Below, piece after piece: positions 62,661 to 64,000 of a stretch of 64,000 nucleotides of DNA. Below the pieces are notes generated by a model that did no database searches, was not told where the DNA came from, and saw nothing but the letters and a program-made list of their open reading frames with translations. This DNA is from Maribellus comscasis (GTDB lineage Bacteria; Bacteroidota; Bacteroidia; Bacteroidales; Prolixibacteraceae). A program made the position numbers and the translations under genes. The stretch spans positions 7,638,001-7,702,000 of the forward strand of contig NZ_CP046401.1 of NCBI RefSeq assembly GCF_009762775.1, given 5' to 3'. Numbering within the stretch: position 1 is the first letter of the stretch; every line of letters starts with the position of its first letter.

Positions 62661-64000
62661 TTAAATTGATTTTGCAGCTGGAAATAATAATCTGAACTCG
62701 GTTCCTTTTTCCGGTTCACTTATAATCGAAAGATTACCTTTATTTCTTTCTGTAAAATCTTTTATCAGAATTAAGCCAAGACCTGTGCCTTGTTCTCTCC
62801 GGGTACCGGGAGTGGATGTTATTTTTTTCGACCGGAACAGATTCTCAATGATTTCACTTTTCATTCCGATGCCGGTATCTTTTATCCTTAATTCTATCTG
62901 ATTTTTGTTTTTTATTGTGGAAATAACTATTAATCCCTTGTCTGGTGTAAATTTAACCGCGTTGTTTAAAATGTTATTAATAGCTACAGTAATTGTAAAT
63001 TCATCTGCATAAATGTTCGTCTCTTCCGAAATATTATTCAGAATCGTAATCTGTTTTTGTTTTGCAACTCCCGAATAAGAATTAACACTGTTGTCTATAA
63101 TCGAGTTTACAGAGAGAATCTCCGGATATAATTCTATTTTCCCGCTTTGCGAACGCGACCAGGTCAATAAATTTTCAAGTAAGTCGTATATAACTTTTGA
63201 CGATTTATTTAATTCCCGGATAATCCTCTGTCGTTTTTCCTCATCAAAATCTTTATAATTCTCGACCAATAAATCAGTAAATCCAAGAATAACATTAAAA
63301 GGATTTTTTAGGTCGTGGGCTATAATAGAAAAATATTTGTCCTTGGTTTGATTTGATTCTTCCAGTTCTTCATTGAGCTTATCAATTGCCTCAATTCTGG
63401 CTTTTAACTCCCTGACCATATCATTGAACGAATCGGCCAGTAGTTGCAACTCTCCCTTTGTATCCAGGTTCACCTCAACTTCCAGATTACCCAGCCCAAT
63501 CTCCCGCGTTCCTGAAATAAGCTTATACAATGGTTTTGAAATCGATTTTGAAATATAAGAACCAATAGCCAACGACAATAAAATGCTTAATATAGTAAGG
63601 TAAATTCCTAATCTAATGGTTTTTCTTACTTTCAAATTAAGCTGATTAATTGCCCAGGCAACTTCTTCTTCAACATCCACAACAAGTACTGATATTAAAT
63701 CCTGCAATATCCTGGAAACCGGCTCTACATCGTATTCAAAATAATCTTCAGCAGCGTCTGTCTCGTTATTGTCCAACAAATCCAAAATTTCATTTACTCC
63801 CGCAACAAAATCAAAAGTTAATACATATAGGGAATCAATAATTGCAAGTTCTTCCATTTCGCCGGCCAATTCATCTTCATCTTCAGAAAGGAGATAACCT
63901 GTATTTGTAGCATCATGTAAAATCTTTAACGACGACTGTAAATCAGAAATATATGTTTTGACCTCTTCCTCCGCATAGGCTATTTCATGGGGTCTTTTAT
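62661..64000 (-). CDS. HAMP-domain sensor histidine kinase, partial
   Basis: The frame stays open to the window edge, so the N-terminus is missing. Visible: an acidic extracytoplasmic helix region (ILHDATNTGYLLSEDEDELAGEMEEL onward), a membrane helix (LGIYLTILSILLSLAIGSYI), HAMP (SKPLYKLISGTREIGLGNLEVEVN), and a coiled coil. HisKA has the phospho-His in IIAHDLKNPFNVILGF. The HATPase domain shows NNILNNAVKF, IKDTGIGM and GTGLGLILI. It autophosphorylates and passes phosphate to an unseen response regulator. Ligand unknown. Confidence 0.93.
   Translation of the reverse strand, partial: KRPHEIAYAEEEVKTYISDLQSSLKILHDATNTGYLLSEDEDELAGEMEELAIIDSLYVLTFDFVAGVNEILDLLDNNETDAAEDYFEYDVEPVSRILQDLISVLVVDVEEEVAWAINQLNLKVRKTIRLGIYLTILSILLSLAIGSYISKSISKPLYKLISGTREIGLGNLEVEVNLDTKGELQLLADSFNDMVRELKARIEAIDKLNEELEESNQTKDKYFSIIAHDLKNPFNVILGFTDLLVENYKDFDEEKRQRIIRELNKSSKVIYDLLENLLTWSRSQSGKIELYPEILSVNSIIDNSVNSYSGVAKQKQITILNNISEETNIYADEFTITVAINNILNNAVKFTPDKGLIVISTIKNKNQIELRIKDTGIGMKSEIIENLFRSKKITSTPGTRREQGTGLGLILIKDFTERNKGNLSIISEPEKGTEFRLLFPAAKSI

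Overview
The window looks like a chromosomal segment from a Bacteroidota bacterium, probably near Bacteroidales/Marinilabiliales. The lineage is inferred from TTG-N19/20-TAnnTTTG promoters, a DUF4251 protein, a LytTR regulator on a membrane anchor, a large TamB-like protein, a tricorn-type S41 peptidase, a C69 dipeptidase, NhaD, and six-bladed beta-propeller lipoproteins. I cannot name a genus.

Positions 1 to about 22.5 kb form an accessory region built like an integron cassette array. Thirteen imperfect palindromes (about 100-200 nt, two of them split by insertion sequences) alternate with short AT-rich genes. Each site runs from N6-TAAC on the left to ACC-GTTA-N6 (or TAC-GTTA-N6) on the right. 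Several outer boxes fit the attC core rules RYYYAAC and GTTRRRY. In seven of the twelve cassettes bounded on both sides, the first ten bases (GTTA plus six variable bases) are the reverse complement of the last ten bases before that cassette's own palindrome. Six matches are 10/10 and one is 9/10. The eleventh base of every cassette start is A and its partner position is never T. Cargo includes two lipoproteins, a peptidoglycan-binding-like secreted protein, HicAB, a DUF6155 protein, two Fic proteins, an antitoxin with a broken PIN toxin, an ECF sigma factor with a membrane partner, an AAA/DUF4143 ATPase, and one cassette with no recognisable gene. No integrase is visible in the window, so the array resembles a CALIN (attC cluster without integrase) or an undescribed relative.

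The array is heavily colonised. It holds an IS110 remnant inside one palindrome, an IS200/IS605 element, an IS21 element with a 5-bp target duplication, an adjacent IS3 element, an IS5/IS1182-like element inside another palindrome, a decayed group II intron, and an IS4-type transposase remnant at the right edge. The five cassettes without matching ends are mostly those carrying these insertions or a shared ~80-nt fused segment.

From 23.9 kb to the end the sequence is ordinary core genome. It encodes a Tat-type aldo/keto reductase, a LytTR regulator, a CPBP protease, a class IV aminotransferase with endonuclease IV, DUF4251, SfsA, TsaD, a TamB-like protein, NhaD, ExbB-ExbD-TonB, YitT and a patatin with an outer-membrane barrel. 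These are followed by a PAS protein, an unusual GH16-like protein, a nucleoside phosphorylase, a SirB1-type protein, RNase Y, ZapA with a coiled-coil partner, an M23 peptidase and a Cys/Met PLP enzyme. At 52.4-56.7 kb lies a secretion/peptide-type cluster: CxxC thioredoxin-like protein, beta-propeller lipoprotein, small exported Cys-rich peptide, glycosyltransferase-like protein and a 45-codon ORF. The window ends with the C69 dipeptidase, rplS, the S41 tricorn-like protease and a partial sensor histidine kinase.
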